A stretch of DNA of 64,000 nt from Candidatus Agathobaculum intestinipullorum (lineage in GTDB: Bacteria > Bacillota > Clostridia > Oscillospirales > Butyricicoccaceae): positions 1 through 64,000 of the forward strand of contig DWZQ01000006.1 in the NCBI GenBank assembly GCA_019117485.1, in the 5' to 3' direction. The notes beneath the pieces are model-generated. The model worked only from the letters and a program-made list of their open reading frames with translations. It was not told where the DNA came from and did no database searches. Position numbers and translations under genes: made by a program. Of this stretch, positions 7,763 to 16,570 are shown piece by piece (position 1 is the first letter of the stretch; each line of letters starts with the position of its first letter).

Positions 7763-8860
7763 ATGGCGAGCATCACGTTTACCCACGTCAACAAGACCTA
7801 TCCAGGCAATGTCGAAGTCGTCCCGGATCTGAATCTGGAAATCAAGGACAAGGAATTTGTTATTTTGGTCGGCCCGTCCGGCTGCGGTAAGTCGACCACG
7901 CTGCGTATGATCGCAGGTCTGGAGGACATCACCAGCGGTGAGTTGCGCATCGGCGACCGCGTGGTCAACGATGTCGCGCCCAAGGACCGCGATATTGCAA
8001 TGGTGTTCCAGAATTACGCGCTGTATCCGCATATGACGGTGTATAAGAACATTGCGTTCGGTCTGGAACTGCGCAAGGTGCCGCGTGACGAGATCGACAA
8101 GAAGGTACATGAAGCGGCGCGCATCCTCGATCTGGAGCACCTGCTCGACCGCAAGCCCAAGGCACTGTCCGGCGGCCAGCGCCAGCGTGTCGCCCTCGGC
8201 CGCGCGATGGTGCGTGACCCTGCGGTGTTCCTGCTCGACGAGCCGCTCTCCAACCTCGACGCGAAGCTGCGTACTTCGATGCGCACCGAAATCAGCAAGC
8301 TGCACCGCAAGCTGGACACCACTTTCGTTTACGTCACCCACGACCAGACCGAAGCCATGACCATGGGCGACCGCATCTGCGTGATGAAGGACGGTATCAT
8401 CCAGCAGTTCGATACGCCGCAGGTGCTGTATGATTTCCCGTGCAACCTGTTTGTAGCTGGCTTCATTGGCTCGCCCCAGATGAATTTCATCCCGGCGACC
8501 ATCGTCAAGAAGGACGGCAAGGTATGCGCTCATTTCGACCAGTTCTACCTGCCGCTGGATGAGGAGAAGGCCAAGGCGCTGGCAAGCTATATCGACAAGG
8601 AAGTGCTCATCGGCATCCGTCCGGAGGATTTCGCCGAGGTTGCAAACCAGCCTAAGGAGGAGACCATCACCGCAACGGTCGAGCTGGCCGAGCTGATGGG
8701 CGCTGAGACCAACCTGTACATGGATTGCGCGGGCACCAAGCTGATCGTCCGCATGCCGTCCAACGTGCGCCCGGAAGAGCAGAAGCCGTACACGGTCGCA
8801 GTGAAGGTAAATAAGATTCACGTGTTCGATAAGGATACCGAAAAGGCAATCTGCCACTGA
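7763..8860 (+). CDS. msmX: MsmX/UgpC-type sugar ABC transporter ATPase
   Basis: This 365-residue ATPase energises carbohydrate importers of the CUT1 class. Walker A is GPSGCGKST (37-45), the Q-loop is in FQNYALYPHMTV, the signature is LSGGQRQRVALGRA, Walker B is VFLLDEPLSNLD, and the switch histidine is in VTHDQTEAM. The C-terminal regulatory OB domain (about 240-360) is typical of MsmX/MalK. ATG 7763 sits 8 nt after GGAGG. The binding protein and permease operon at 11.8 kb has no ATPase of its own, so this protein very likely serves it, and possibly other importers in the cell as MsmX does in Bacillus. Confidence 0.95.
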   Translation: MASITFTHVNKTYPGNVEVVPDLNLEIKDKEFVILVGPSGCGKSTTLRMIAGLEDITSGELRIGDRVVNDVAPKDRDIAMVFQNYALYPHMTVYKNIAFGLELRKVPRDEIDKKVHEAARILDLEHLLDRKPKALSGGQRQRVALGRAMVRDPAVFLLDEPLSNLDAKLRTSMRTEISKLHRKLDTTFVYVTHDQTEAMTMGDRICVMKDGIIQQFDTPQVLYDFPCNLFVAGFIGSPQMNFIPATIVKKDGKVCAHFDQFYLPLDEEKAKALASYIDKEVLIGIRPEDFAEVANQPKEETITATVELAELMGAETNLYMDCAGTKLIVRMPSNVRPEEQKPYTVAVKVNKIHVFDKDTEKAICH

Positions 8861-8868
8861 TTTTCTCT

Positions 8869-9789
8869 ATGTCGCATATAACGCAGGGACACAGGGCGAA
8901 AAGCGACGCTCCAACGACACATTCTCCTTTTCTTTCCTGTTTGGAAAAGCCCGGATCAGCTCCCGATGCAGACATTGCGGGGCTGATTTGGGTTGAACGG
9001 ATGGGGCCGGTCACGGTGGCCGGCCAGTCCGACTGCATACTGCGGCCCGAACCAGCGGGGTTGACCGTACTGGCTGCCACCAAGGGCAGCCTGCGGATAC
9101 AGTCCGCGGCGGTGACCGGTACGCTGCTGCGTGGGCAGGCGGTTGTGCTGCCGCCGGACAGCGGCTGTTGCCTGACGGCGCATGAGCCGGGCGAATGTCT
9201 TGCCGTCGTGCTCAGCGGCACGCTGGTGGAACGGCTGATGCAAGGCCATTATGAGGCGGGCAAGCTGTTCTGTGCGGTCGGTCTGGGCGATGTGCTCGAG
9301 ACCGGACATGTGCTCAAGGCCACCGGGGTGAGTACCGAGCAGATTTCGGCAGCGGCCTATCGGTTGCTGATGCGTCTGCACGAAACGGCGCGCCCCTATG
9401 AGACAAGCAGCGGATACCCGTTGCTGGTCGATGCGGGCATTGGCATCATGCAGCAGGAGTTTGCGCATCTTTACGGAGTGGACGAGGTCGCTGAGCGGCT
9501 GGGCGTCACCACCGCACACTTCACCCGCCTGTTTTCCCAGACGGTCGGCACGCCGCCGGGACGTTTTCTCAAGCAGCAAAAGCTGGCTTACGCCAAAAAG
9601 ATGTTGCTGCTGCCCGAGATGACGGTTACCATGGTGGCGGAGATGACCGGTTACTCCAATGTCAATTACTTTTCTAAGGTGTTCCACAAGGAAACCGGGA
9701 TGACACCCGGCGAATATCGCAAGCTGCATCAGTCAGCCGATGTGGAACGCGAGGATCTGCACAGCATGATCCAAGAGTTATATCTTTAA
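8869..9789 (+). CDS. AraC-family transcriptional regulator
   Basis: This 306-residue regulator has an N-terminal cupin-like effector domain (about 50-170, including LRGQAVVLPPDSGC) and a C-terminal pair of helix-turn-helix motifs. The C-terminal part is VDEVAERLGVTTAHFTRLFSQTVGTPP, followed by the AraC signature VAEMTGYSNVNYFSKVFHKETGMTPGEYR. It lies 8 nt after the MsmX-type ATPase gene and is probably co-transcribed with it. The ATG at 8869 has no visible ribosome binding site, so the true start could be later (for example ATG 9001). The ligand is unknown; position suggests a sugar. Confidence 0.88.
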   Translation: MSHITQGHRAKSDAPTTHSPFLSCLEKPGSAPDADIAGLIWVERMGPVTVAGQSDCILRPEPAGLTVLAATKGSLRIQSAAVTGTLLRGQAVVLPPDSGCCLTAHEPGECLAVVLSGTLVERLMQGHYEAGKLFCAVGLGDVLETGHVLKATGVSTEQISAAAYRLLMRLHETARPYETSSGYPLLVDAGIGIMQQEFAHLYGVDEVAERLGVTTAHFTRLFSQTVGTPPGRFLKQQKLAYAKKMLLLPEMTVTMVAEMTGYSNVNYFSKVFHKETGMTPGEYRKLHQSADVEREDLHSMIQELYL

Positions 9790-9830
9790 TTTTCGCTTCA
9801 TACTCTCACCTCTTTCTCTATTTTTTGCTG

Positions 9831-9878
9831 GAAGCTGTTCAAGAACATGGGGTTTTTGGACAGCTTCTTCGTTTTTTG
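9831..9878 (+). terminator. terminator of the ATPase-AraC unit
   Basis: A 12-bp stem (9831-9842 with 9856-9867, one G-U pair) is followed by TTCGTTTTTT. Confidence 0.85.
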
Positions 9879-9885
9879 ATAAATT

Positions 9886-9926
9886 AAGCAGGCGCTTTCC
9901 CGCATGGTGCGGGAAAGCGCCTGCTT
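9886..9926 (-). terminator. terminator-like hairpin after the acetyltransferase gene
   Basis: A perfect 18-bp stem (9886-9903 with 9909-9926) around a 5-nt loop lies 7 bp beyond the minus-strand stop codon. It is followed on that strand by an AT-rich tail. Confidence 0.75.
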
Positions 9927-9932
9927 TACTGC

Positions 9933-10544
9933 CTATAAATTGTCGCAGTCGATCGGACGGTCGCGGAAGAAGAAAGCGCGGTCGTGTTCGCCCACCGCGC
10001 GCAGCACACGGCAGGGGTTGCCGACGGCGACCACGCCGCTTGGGATGTCCCGCGTTACCACGCTGCCAGCGCCGATGACAGTATTGTCCCCGATGGTGAC
10101 ACCCGGCAGGATGAGCGCGCCCGCGCCGATCCAGCAGTTGCGCCCGATATGGATAGGAAGGTTGTATTGGTATCCCTGTTCGCGCAGCGCCGGGTCGATC
10201 GGATGTCCGGCGACGGCAAGCACGACATTCGGGCCGAACTGGGTGTAGTCCCCGACATAAACGTGCGTATCGTCTACGACCGTCAGGTTAAAATTGGCGT
10301 AGACATTCCGCCCAAAGTGGATATGTTTGCCCGCCCAATTGGCATGGAAGGGTGGCTCAATATAGCTGCCTTCACCAAATTCGGCGAACATCTCATGCAG
10401 CAGTGCTTCGCGCTTGGCGCTTTCGGACGGTCGGCTGTGGTTGAAGTCGTACAGACGGTCAAGGCGCGCCGTTTGCTCGGCCAGCAGCGCCGGATCGGAG
10501 CATTGGTACAGCGTTTCGCTGTGCATTTTCTGTTGGTTGGTCAT
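9933..10544 (-). CDS. maltose/galactoside O-acetyltransferase (LacA/Maa type)
   Basis: This 203-residue left-handed beta-helix acetyltransferase transfers acetyl from acetyl-CoA to a sugar hydroxyl. The N-terminal helical part is followed by hexapeptide repeats. NFNLTVVDDTHVYVGDYTQFGPNVVLAVAGHP contains the catalytic histidine (AGHP, about 114), and later turns read GRNCWIGAGALILPGVTIGDNTVIGAGSVVTRDIP. It overlaps the upstream AraC gene by 4 nt (ATGA), so it is translated with the regulator of the alpha-galactoside operon and probably acetylates surplus imported sugar, as LacA is thought to do. Confidence 0.92.
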   Translation of the reverse strand: MTNQQKMHSETLYQCSDPALLAEQTARLDRLYDFNHSRPSESAKREALLHEMFAEFGEGSYIEPPFHANWAGKHIHFGRNVYANFNLTVVDDTHVYVGDYTQFGPNVVLAVAGHPIDPALREQGYQYNLPIHIGRNCWIGAGALILPGVTIGDNTVIGAGSVVTRDIPSGVVAVGNPCRVLRAVGEHDRAFFFRDRPIDCDNL

Positions 10545-11509
10545 GGGAAATGGTCCTCCATAGTCATCGGTGGGATTTCTTGCGGTACGTCGTCCGCTTC
10601 ATGCAGCTTGCGGTACTCCGACGGGCTGGAGCCGGTGCGCTGTTTGAAGATTTTGGAGAAGGCCAGCGCATCCGTGTAGCCGACCTGCGCGGCGATCACC
10701 GAGATCGGTTCGGTGCTGGAGGCAAGCAATTGTGCGGCTTTCTCCATGCGCAGCCGGATCAGGTACTCCTGTGGGGAGATCTGGTATTCCTCCCGGAAGC
10801 TTTTGGTCAGGTAGCTGCGGTCGATGCCGATATGGTCGGCCAGATCGGCAATCTTAAGGTTGGTGGTGAAGTTGCTGTCCAGATAGCGCATGGCCAACTG
10901 GGCGTAAACCGATTTGGAGTAGCCGGGCATACTGTGTGGGATACCGATTGCATGGTCGGCAATATAGGCAAAAAAGCGCAGCAGCTCGGCGGTGCGGTAC
11001 AGCTCGTTGGCATAGGTGATACGGTGCGTCCCCATCATATTGAGGATGCATTTGTGCAGCGGCTCGGTGCTTTCGACTGAAAGCACCAGCCGGTCGGGTG
11101 AGAAGCCGACCTGCGAGAGCAGCGCCTCGGAGCGGTGGCCGCTGAAGCCCACCCAGCCGTAGGTCCAAGGATCTTCTGCATCCGCCTGATAGGTAGTAGT
11201 CACGCCGGGGTAGATGAGAAAAATCTGTCCGGCGGTGACCTCGTATACCTGATCGGACACATAATACTTGCCCTTGCCGCTGTAAATCACATGCAGCAGG
11301 TAGGAAGTGCGGGAACGCGGGCCGAATGCATAGCCGGGGTAGCACGGCTCATAGCCGCAGTAGTTGACGTGATAGGGCGAGGGGCCGAGATAGCTGCTTT
11401 GCAGGTCGGCCACGCCTTCGTGCGGGAATGTACTGGATTGAAAACGTAGCTCGTCTGAATAGACCTCCATCACGAGCGATTGCCGTTCCTTTTTGAATTT
11501 TACATCCAT
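10541..11509 (-). CDS. AraC-family regulator, divergent to the alpha-galactoside operon
   Basis: This 322-residue protein has an N-terminal AraC-type sugar-binding cupin (about 40-150, with YYVSDQVYEVTAGQIFLIYPGVTTTY) and a C-terminal double helix-turn-helix (about 205-310). The latter includes IADLADHIGIDRSYLTKSFREEYQISPQEYL and ISVIAAQVGYTDALAFSKIFKQRTGSSPSEYR. It is transcribed away from the transporter/alpha-galactosidase operon, so it is the likely activator (MsmR/RafR-like). Direct repeats 21 bp apart in the shared region fit two AraC half-sites. The start ATG 11509 follows GAGGTG. The acetyltransferase gene is coupled downstream. Confidence 0.93.
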   Translation of the reverse strand: MDVKFKKERQSLVMEVYSDELRFQSSTFPHEGVADLQSSYLGPSPYHVNYCGYEPCYPGYAFGPRSRTSYLLHVIYSGKGKYYVSDQVYEVTAGQIFLIYPGVTTTYQADAEDPWTYGWVGFSGHRSEALLSQVGFSPDRLVLSVESTEPLHKCILNMMGTHRITYANELYRTAELLRFFAYIADHAIGIPHSMPGYSKSVYAQLAMRYLDSNFTTNLKIADLADHIGIDRSYLTKSFREEYQISPQEYLIRLRMEKAAQLLASSTEPISVIAAQVGYTDALAFSKIFKQRTGSSPSEYRKLHEADDVPQEIPPMTMEDHFP

Positions 11510-11544
11510 TGTGCAGCACCTCGGTAGCCAGTGGGATTGTCACA

Positions 11545-11574
11545 ATTATACTATTTTCCTGTGCGATAGGGCAA
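11545..11574 (-). promoter_or_regulatory. promoter of the AraC-acetyltransferase operon
   Basis: On the minus strand TTGCCC (11574-11569), 18 bp and TATAAT (11550-11545) lie 35 bp before the regulator start. Confidence 0.65.
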
Positions 11575-11716
11575 TCGGAAATGGTGAAGTAGACAAGGAA
11601 AAATGTGAGCGAGAATTTTGTGCAAAAAGCAAAAATGCCGGAAAAATAGTCATAATGCACAAAAGAATAAGAGAGATACAGGCAAAAATAACGATATAGA
11701 GAAAAATCGGAGAAAA

Positions 11717-11783
11717 TGCCACACATTTTTCCATGTTTGCCACACACAAGGATATACTGCTGCCCAATGCCGGATGCTACAAT
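11717..11783 (+). promoter_or_regulatory. AraC half-sites and weak promoter of the alpha-galactoside operon
   Basis: TGCCACACA occurs at 11717-11725 and again at 11738-11746, exactly 21 bp apart. A TGC-extended -10 TACAAT (11778-11783) has only a poor -35 (TACTGC, 11755-11760) starting 8 bp after the second repeat. Two direct half-sites just upstream of a weak -35 are the usual layout for activation by an AraC protein. The remaining 170 bp of this 325-bp gap (about 11575-11716) is A/T-rich without other recognisable signals. Confidence 0.6.
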
Positions 11784-11834
11784 AAAAGCACAGATCAACA
11801 GTGGTTGAAAATTGAAAGAAAAGGAGAATGAATT

Positions 11835-13145
11835 ATGAAGATGAAAAGGATCGTAGCTGCTGCAATGGCGGCAGCGATGGGGCTTGGCCTGCTCACCGCC
11901 TGTGGCGGCGGTAACAATGACAGCAGCAACGCGAGTTCAAGCGGAGATTCCGGCACGCTAAACGTCAAGATCTGGGACTCGACACAGCTGGAAGGCATCC
12001 GGCAGATCTGCGAAGAGTGGAGCGCAGAGTCCGGCGTGGATGTAGCGGTCGAAGTTGTCAACTGGGACAACTACTGGACGCTGCTTGAAGCCGGCGCTTC
12101 CGGCGGCCAGATGCCGGATGTGTTCTGGATGCACTCCAACAACGCCCAGCGCTACATGGACGCAGAACTTCTGCTTAACCTGAACGATTACATTGATGCC
12201 GACGATGCAATCAATATGGATAACTACTATTCCGACATTGTTGATCTGTACACACAGGATGACGGCACGCACTATGCCATCCCGAAGGATTACGACACGG
12301 TTGCACTTTGGTACAACAAGGACATGTTCGATGCCGCAGGCGTGGAATACCCGACCAACGACTGGACTTGGGACGACCTGTATGAGGCTGGTAAGGCGCT
12401 GACCAAGGACGGCAAGTACGGTCTTGCGATGGATACCGACCTGAATCAGGAAGGCTATTATAACATTATTTACAGCTACGGCGGCTATGTCATCAACGAC
12501 GCGAAGGACGAGTCCGGCTGGGACGATCCCAAGACCGTCGAGGCGATGGAGATGTGGGGCAAGATCGTGAAGGATTGCATGCCGCAGCAGTCGATGATGT
12601 CCGAGTCCGGCGAGATCGACATGTTCACCTCGGAAGTTACCGCGATGCAGCTGATGGGCTCGTGGCGTGTGGCTGCCCTGCAGGAATATGACTGCAACTG
12701 GGGCATCGTCAACATCCCGTACTGCGATGTAAACGGCAACGGCCAGTGCGATGCGGGCGAGCGCGTTTCGATCTACAACGGCCTTGGCTGGGCAGCTTCT
12801 GCGGCTACCAAGAACCCGGACGCGGCGTACTCGCTGATCTCCTACCTGTGTTCTGAGCAGGGCCAGCTGGAGCAGGCTGAACTGGGCGTGACCATGAGCG
12901 CGTACATCGGCACTTCGGACGCATGGGTTGCCGCCCGCGCCGATAAGTGGGATCTCAGCCCGTACCTGAACGTGACCGAGGGCACGGATAAGCTAGTTAT
13001 CTTCCCGTACTCTCGCGCGAGCATCTGGGCGGAAAACGCCAAGCAGGAGCTGGTACCCGCCTACAACGATCCGTCCATCATGGCGGATACGCTTAAGACG
13101 ATGGCGACGAATATGGAGGCTGAGCTGGAGGCGGAGAAGAAGTAA
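11835..13145 (+). CDS. sugar ABC transporter substrate-binding lipoprotein
   Basis: This 436-residue extracellular solute-binding protein is of family 1 (CUT1 type). A signal peptide with basic start MKMKR and a lipobox ending LLTACGGG (Cys about 23) is followed by a Ser/Asn/Gly-rich linker and the binding domain. Typical pieces are PDVFWMHSNNAQRY, YAIPKDYDTVALWYNKDMFDAAG and NGLGWAASAATKNPDAAYSLISYL. It captures the substrate outside the membrane; downstream genes point to alpha-galactosides such as raffinose or melibiose. ATG 11835 follows AAGGAG. A stem-loop between this gene and the permeases may keep its transcript level higher. Confidence 0.95.
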   Translation: MKMKRIVAAAMAAAMGLGLLTACGGGNNDSSNASSSGDSGTLNVKIWDSTQLEGIRQICEEWSAESGVDVAVEVVNWDNYWTLLEAGASGGQMPDVFWMHSNNAQRYMDAELLLNLNDYIDADDAINMDNYYSDIVDLYTQDDGTHYAIPKDYDTVALWYNKDMFDAAGVEYPTNDWTWDDLYEAGKALTKDGKYGLAMDTDLNQEGYYNIIYSYGGYVINDAKDESGWDDPKTVEAMEMWGKIVKDCMPQQSMMSESGEIDMFTSEVTAMQLMGSWRVAALQEYDCNWGIVNIPYCDVNGNGQCDAGERVSIYNGLGWAASAATKNPDAAYSLISYLCSEQGQLEQAELGVTMSAYIGTSDAWVAARADKWDLSPYLNVTEGTDKLVIFPYSRASIWAENAKQELVPAYNDPSIMADTLKTMATNMEAELEAEKK

Positions 13146-13164
13146 CCCCGTCTGCCGGCGAACG

Positions 13165-13211
13165 GCGAGGCGGCCGCAGCGGGGGACAGTTGTGCTGCGC
13201 CCCCGCCTCGC
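13165..13211 (+). terminator. intercistronic stem-loop after the binding-protein gene
   Basis: GCGAGGCGG (13165-13173) pairs with CCGCCTCGC (13203-13211), with further G/C runs inside. There is no T-run. Such stems commonly stabilise the binding-protein message or partly terminate. Confidence 0.55.
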
Positions 13212-13308
13212 TTGTCATCCAGGTTGCCCCGTCTGAAAGAGTTCATAGGTTATCAATCGATAAGAGAGTGGTTCTAACCGACAAACTCTGCAGAAAGGAG
13301 GGCTTGCA

Positions 13309-14202
13309 TTGACAAAGAAAAAGAAAATGACCAAGGCCCAGAAGAATGAGGCGGTTTGGGGACTGGTGATGGTCGCACCCGCGATCATCGGCCTGATTGT
13401 GCTCAACTTCTGGCCGATCGTCAATACGATCTGGCAGTCGCTGCATAAAACCGGCGACTTCGGTATGGGCAATACCTTTGTTGGGCTGGACAACTATGTC
13501 AGCGTATGCACCAGCACGGAGTTCTGGCAGTCCCTGCTCAACACCGTTAAGTATGCAATCATTGAGGTGCCGTTCTCCATTGTCATCGCGCTGGTGCTGG
13601 CGGTATTCCTCAACCGGAAGATGCGCTTCCGCTCGGGCTACCGCACGATCTTCTTCCTGCCCATGGTCGCGGCGCCTGCCGCGGTCGCGATGGTGTGGAA
13701 GTGGCTGTATAACCAGCAGTTCGGCCTGCTCAACCATATTTTCCACACGGATATCGCATGGCTCTCCACCCCGTCGTTTGCGTGGGTATCGATCGGCGTG
13801 ATTGGTGTGTGGTCGATCATCGGTTACAATATGGTGCTGTTCCTCGGTGGTTTGCAGGAGATCCCGCATGATTATTACGAGGCGGCCGACATCGACGGCG
13901 CTTCGGGCGTGCGGCAGTTCTTCTCGATCACAGTGCCGCTGCTCAGCCCGACGACCTTCTTCATCGTGCAGACCCGCATTATCGCGGCGCTGCAGGTGTT
14001 CGACCTGATCTATATGATCATGGACCGCACCAATATTGCGTTTAGCAAGGTGCAATCGGTCGTTTTGCTGTTCTACCAGTACACGTTTACGCAGGATAAC
14101 AAGGGCTATGGTTCGACGCTGGTCGTCATGCTGCTGCTGTTTATCCTGATTATCACATTCGTGCTGCAGAAGCTCGAGAAGAAATTCGTATTTTACAATT
14201 GA
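13309..14202 (+). CDS. sugar ABC transporter permease, MalF/UgpA type
   Basis: This 297-residue CUT1 permease has about six transmembrane helices. The conserved cytoplasmic EAA loop reads YYEAADIDGASGVRQFFSITVPLLSP (about 188-213) and contacts the ATPase. The start is TTG 13309, placed 7 nt after a very strong AAAGGAGGG; the first in-frame ATG (13327) is further from that site. It forms the membrane channel together with the next gene. The operon continues 15 nt downstream. Confidence 0.94.
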   Translation: MTKKKKMTKAQKNEAVWGLVMVAPAIIGLIVLNFWPIVNTIWQSLHKTGDFGMGNTFVGLDNYVSVCTSTEFWQSLLNTVKYAIIEVPFSIVIALVLAVFLNRKMRFRSGYRTIFFLPMVAAPAAVAMVWKWLYNQQFGLLNHIFHTDIAWLSTPSFAWVSIGVIGVWSIIGYNMVLFLGGLQEIPHDYYEAADIDGASGVRQFFSITVPLLSPTTFFIVQTRIIAALQVFDLIYMIMDRTNIAFSKVQSVVLLFYQYTFTQDNKGYGSTLVVMLLLFILIITFVLQKLEKKFVFYN

Positions 14203-14217
14203 GGGAGGAGGATCGTG

Positions 14218-15057
14218 ATGGATAGCGTTCGTACAAAAGACAGGATCGTCCGTGTGGTGATTCACGTTATTCTGATCATCATGTCGGTCATCATGATCGT
14301 TCCGTTCCTGTGGATGGCGCTGACGGCGTTCAAGACCGTTGCGGAATCGACCTCGATCGACCCGTTTGTCATCCTGCCGTCGTCGTGGAAGTTTGACAAC
14401 TTCACGACCGTGTGGAAAAACTACAACTTCCTGATCCTGTACAAGAACACGCTGCTTATGATCTTCTTCCGCGTGCTCTGTGCAGTGGTCACCGCAACGA
14501 TGGCCGGCTACGCCTTCGGCCGCCTGCGGTTCCCGGGCAAGAACATTCTGTTCGGTATGGTGCTGGTGCAGATGATGGTGCCGCCGCAGATTTTCCTGCT
14601 GCCGCAGTATCTGATGGTTTCCAAGCTGCGCCTGCTGGATACCACCTTTGCGCTGGTATTCCCGGGTCTGGTGTCTGCATTTGGTACTTACCTGATGAAA
14701 ACCTCGTTCCAGAGCCTGCCCAAGGATTTGGAGGAGGCCGGCAGCATTGACGGCTGCAATATCGGGCAGCGCTTTCTGCTGATTATGGCGCCGCTGACGC
14801 GCTCAGGCATGGTTTCCCTCGGTATTTTTACCGCGGTATTTGGCTTTAAAGATCTGATGTGGCCGATGATCGCATGCACCCGCAGCGACACGACCTCGCT
14901 GTCTGCGGCGTTGGCCAAAATGCAGGGCCAGTTCGCGGCAAACTATCCGCAGTTGATGGCGGCGGCCTTGATGGCTTGCATCCCGATGATCATACTGTAC
15001 CTGATTTTCCAGAAGCAGTTCGTCGAGGGCATCGCAACATCCGGCGGTAAACTATAA
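14218..15057 (+). CDS. sugar ABC transporter permease, MalG/UgpE type
   Basis: This 279-residue CUT1 permease has six transmembrane helices. The EAA loop is LEEAGSIDGCNIGQRFLLIMAPLTRSG (about 176-202), and the family-typical C-terminus IFQKQFVEGIATSGGKL is present. GTG 14215 and ATG 14218 are adjacent; ATG 14218 lies 6 nt after GGGAGGAGG and is preferred. It pairs with the upstream permease to form the pore for the imported sugar. Confidence 0.94.
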   Translation: MDSVRTKDRIVRVVIHVILIIMSVIMIVPFLWMALTAFKTVAESTSIDPFVILPSSWKFDNFTTVWKNYNFLILYKNTLLMIFFRVLCAVVTATMAGYAFGRLRFPGKNILFGMVLVQMMVPPQIFLLPQYLMVSKLRLLDTTFALVFPGLVSAFGTYLMKTSFQSLPKDLEEAGSIDGCNIGQRFLLIMAPLTRSGMVSLGIFTAVFGFKDLMWPMIACTRSDTTSLSAALAKMQGQFAANYPQLMAAALMACIPMIILYLIFQKQFVEGIATSGGKL

Positions 15058-15075
15058 GCAACTTTCCCATGGTGA

Positions 15076-15105
15076 CAGGGCAAGGTCGAACGGCATCTTG
15101 CCCTG
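15076..15105 (+). terminator. intercistronic stem-loop after the transporter genes
   Basis: CAGGGCAAG (15076-15084) pairs with CTTGCCCTG (15097-15105). It has no T-run and lies inside the operon, so it may separate transporter from enzyme message levels. Confidence 0.5.
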
Positions 15106-15135
15106 ATCGCCCCCCCTTGTATTGGAGAGCAAAGT

Positions 15136-15810
15136 ATGAAAGAGTGGCTGGAGCAGGAAAAACAAAAGCTGAAACAATTGACGAGGAAACAGAAGCTTTG
15201 GTATCTGTGGGATTATTACCGGCTGTGGATAATCGGCGGCGTGTCGTTGCTGCTGGTTGTCGGTTTTCTGATCGGCAACTATATCCGCGCCAATCGGGAA
15301 AATTACATTTATACGCTCTATGTCAACACCTTTGCCGAGATTGGACAGGGTTCGGATTTCTGGCAGGGCTATGTGGATTTCTGCGGGGTGGATACTTCGC
15401 AGGAAAACGTGATTTTTGACGCGCAAAACTACTTTGATATGTCCAGCGGCAGCGTCACAGGCAACCACTATTATGAAAAAGCGGTCGTCCTGATCGACAG
15501 CGGCACAGTGGACGCAATCGTTATGGAAACGGAAAACCTCGCCCTGCTGGGACAAAGCGGGCGTTTGATAGATTTACAGGATGACCGGACGCGGGCGCTG
15601 GCCGAGCAGTACGCCGACCGCCTGATCACCGTCACGCACACGGATGAGGCGGGAAACACGCGCGAAATTCCGGTCGGCATCGACATCAGCGACAGTAAGC
15701 TGGTGAGCCAGGCACAGGCGTACGAGGACTGTGCGCTCGGCATTTCGGCGGGGGCGCAGCATATAGAGGCGGTCGGACAGTTTCTGGACTATATTTTGCA
15801 GGGAGTGTGA
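15136..15810 (+). CDS. single-pass membrane-anchored protein of the sugar operon, function unknown
   Basis: This 224-residue protein has a basic, charged N-terminal tail (about 1-30), one transmembrane helix (WIIGGVSLLLVVGFLIGNYI, about 32-51) and an extracytoplasmic domain of about 170 residues. The domain has weak resemblance to the mixed alpha/beta folds of binding proteins (IYTLYVNTF near the start, KAVVLIDSGTVDAIVMETENLALLG in the middle). I do not recognise a named domain. It is followed 6 nt later by a DUF624 gene; such pairs are frequent in clostridial sugar-uptake operons, so a role in assembling or controlling the importer is plausible but unproven. ATG 15136 follows TTGGAGAG. Confidence 0.8.
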   Translation: MKEWLEQEKQKLKQLTRKQKLWYLWDYYRLWIIGGVSLLLVVGFLIGNYIRANRENYIYTLYVNTFAEIGQGSDFWQGYVDFCGVDTSQENVIFDAQNYFDMSSGSVTGNHYYEKAVVLIDSGTVDAIVMETENLALLGQSGRLIDLQDDRTRALAEQYADRLITVTHTDEAGNTREIPVGIDISDSKLVSQAQAYEDCALGISAGAQHIEAVGQFLDYILQGV

Positions 15811-15816
15811 AACGGC

Positions 15817-16515
15817 ATGAGAGGGATGCTTCGCTTTTTGGATAATGACAGCCCGTTCGGGCGCGTCTGTACCTTTCTGGGTACGGTGATTGCGGTCAAT
15901 CTGCTGTTTGTGGTGACACTGATCCCGGTAGTCACAGCGGGCGCCGGTCTGTGCGGCATGTACTACGCCATGCTCAAGCTGGTGCGCTACAAGGAAATCA
16001 ACCCACTGGCTGAGTTCTGGCGCGGCTTCCGTGACAATTTTAAAAAGGCTACGCTCACCTTGCTCGGGGTGGCGGCTGTCGCGGCGTTCCTTGCGGTTGA
16101 CCTGCGCATTTGCGCGCTGATGACCGGGCCGCTGCGCTACTGCTCAACCGTAGTGTACGGCGCGATCATCGCGCTGGCTGTGCTTGCCATGTACCTGTTC
16201 CCGGTCATGGCGGCTTTCGAAGGGAAAATGAAAGACACACTCAAGCTCAGCGTGTATTTTGCAGGCGGCAACCTGCCCGGCACGGCGGCAATCGCAGTGC
16301 TCAACGTCGTGCCGCTGGTTCTGACTTATATCAATCCGGCCATGCTGCCGCTGGCGGCCTTTCTCTGGTGCCTCGGCGGGTTTGCGATGATCGCGTTCTG
16401 CAACTCCATGATCATGATGCGGCGATTTGCACGTCATCTTGAACCGCTGGAAGCAGATCGGGAGGAAGCGGACCGCAAACGCATCCTTGAAGAGATGAAG
16501 ATGCTGGAGGGCTGA
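15817..16515 (+). CDS. DUF624 (YesL-like) membrane protein
   Basis: This 232-residue integral membrane protein has about five helices. The N-terminal FLDNDSPFGRVCTFLGTVIAVNLLFVVTLIPVVTAGAGLCGMYYAMLKLVR pattern (given here by description: helix 1, then the PVVTAGA turn near 38-44) is characteristic of YesL/DUF624. A charged cytoplasmic C-terminus (EADREEADRKRILEEMK) follows. YesL-type genes accompany CUT1 importers for oligosaccharides in Firmicutes; the molecular role is not known. Only 6 nt separate it from the anchored protein upstream. Confidence 0.88.
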   Translation: MRGMLRFLDNDSPFGRVCTFLGTVIAVNLLFVVTLIPVVTAGAGLCGMYYAMLKLVRYKEINPLAEFWRGFRDNFKKATLTLLGVAAVAAFLAVDLRICALMTGPLRYCSTVVYGAIIALAVLAMYLFPVMAAFEGKMKDTLKLSVYFAGGNLPGTAAIAVLNVVPLVLTYINPAMLPLAAFLWCLGGFAMIAFCNSMIMMRRFARHLEPLEADREEADRKRILEEMKMLEG

Positions 16516-16570
16516 CCGCCCGCCGCCTGCGCAGCAAGGATACACAACATAAAGGAGGATCCGTTACCCT

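Noticed and set aside
7757..8857. 366-residue minus-strand frame opposite the ABC ATPase
   Set aside because: It mirrors the ATPase gene exactly, has no recognisable domain and no ribosome binding site.
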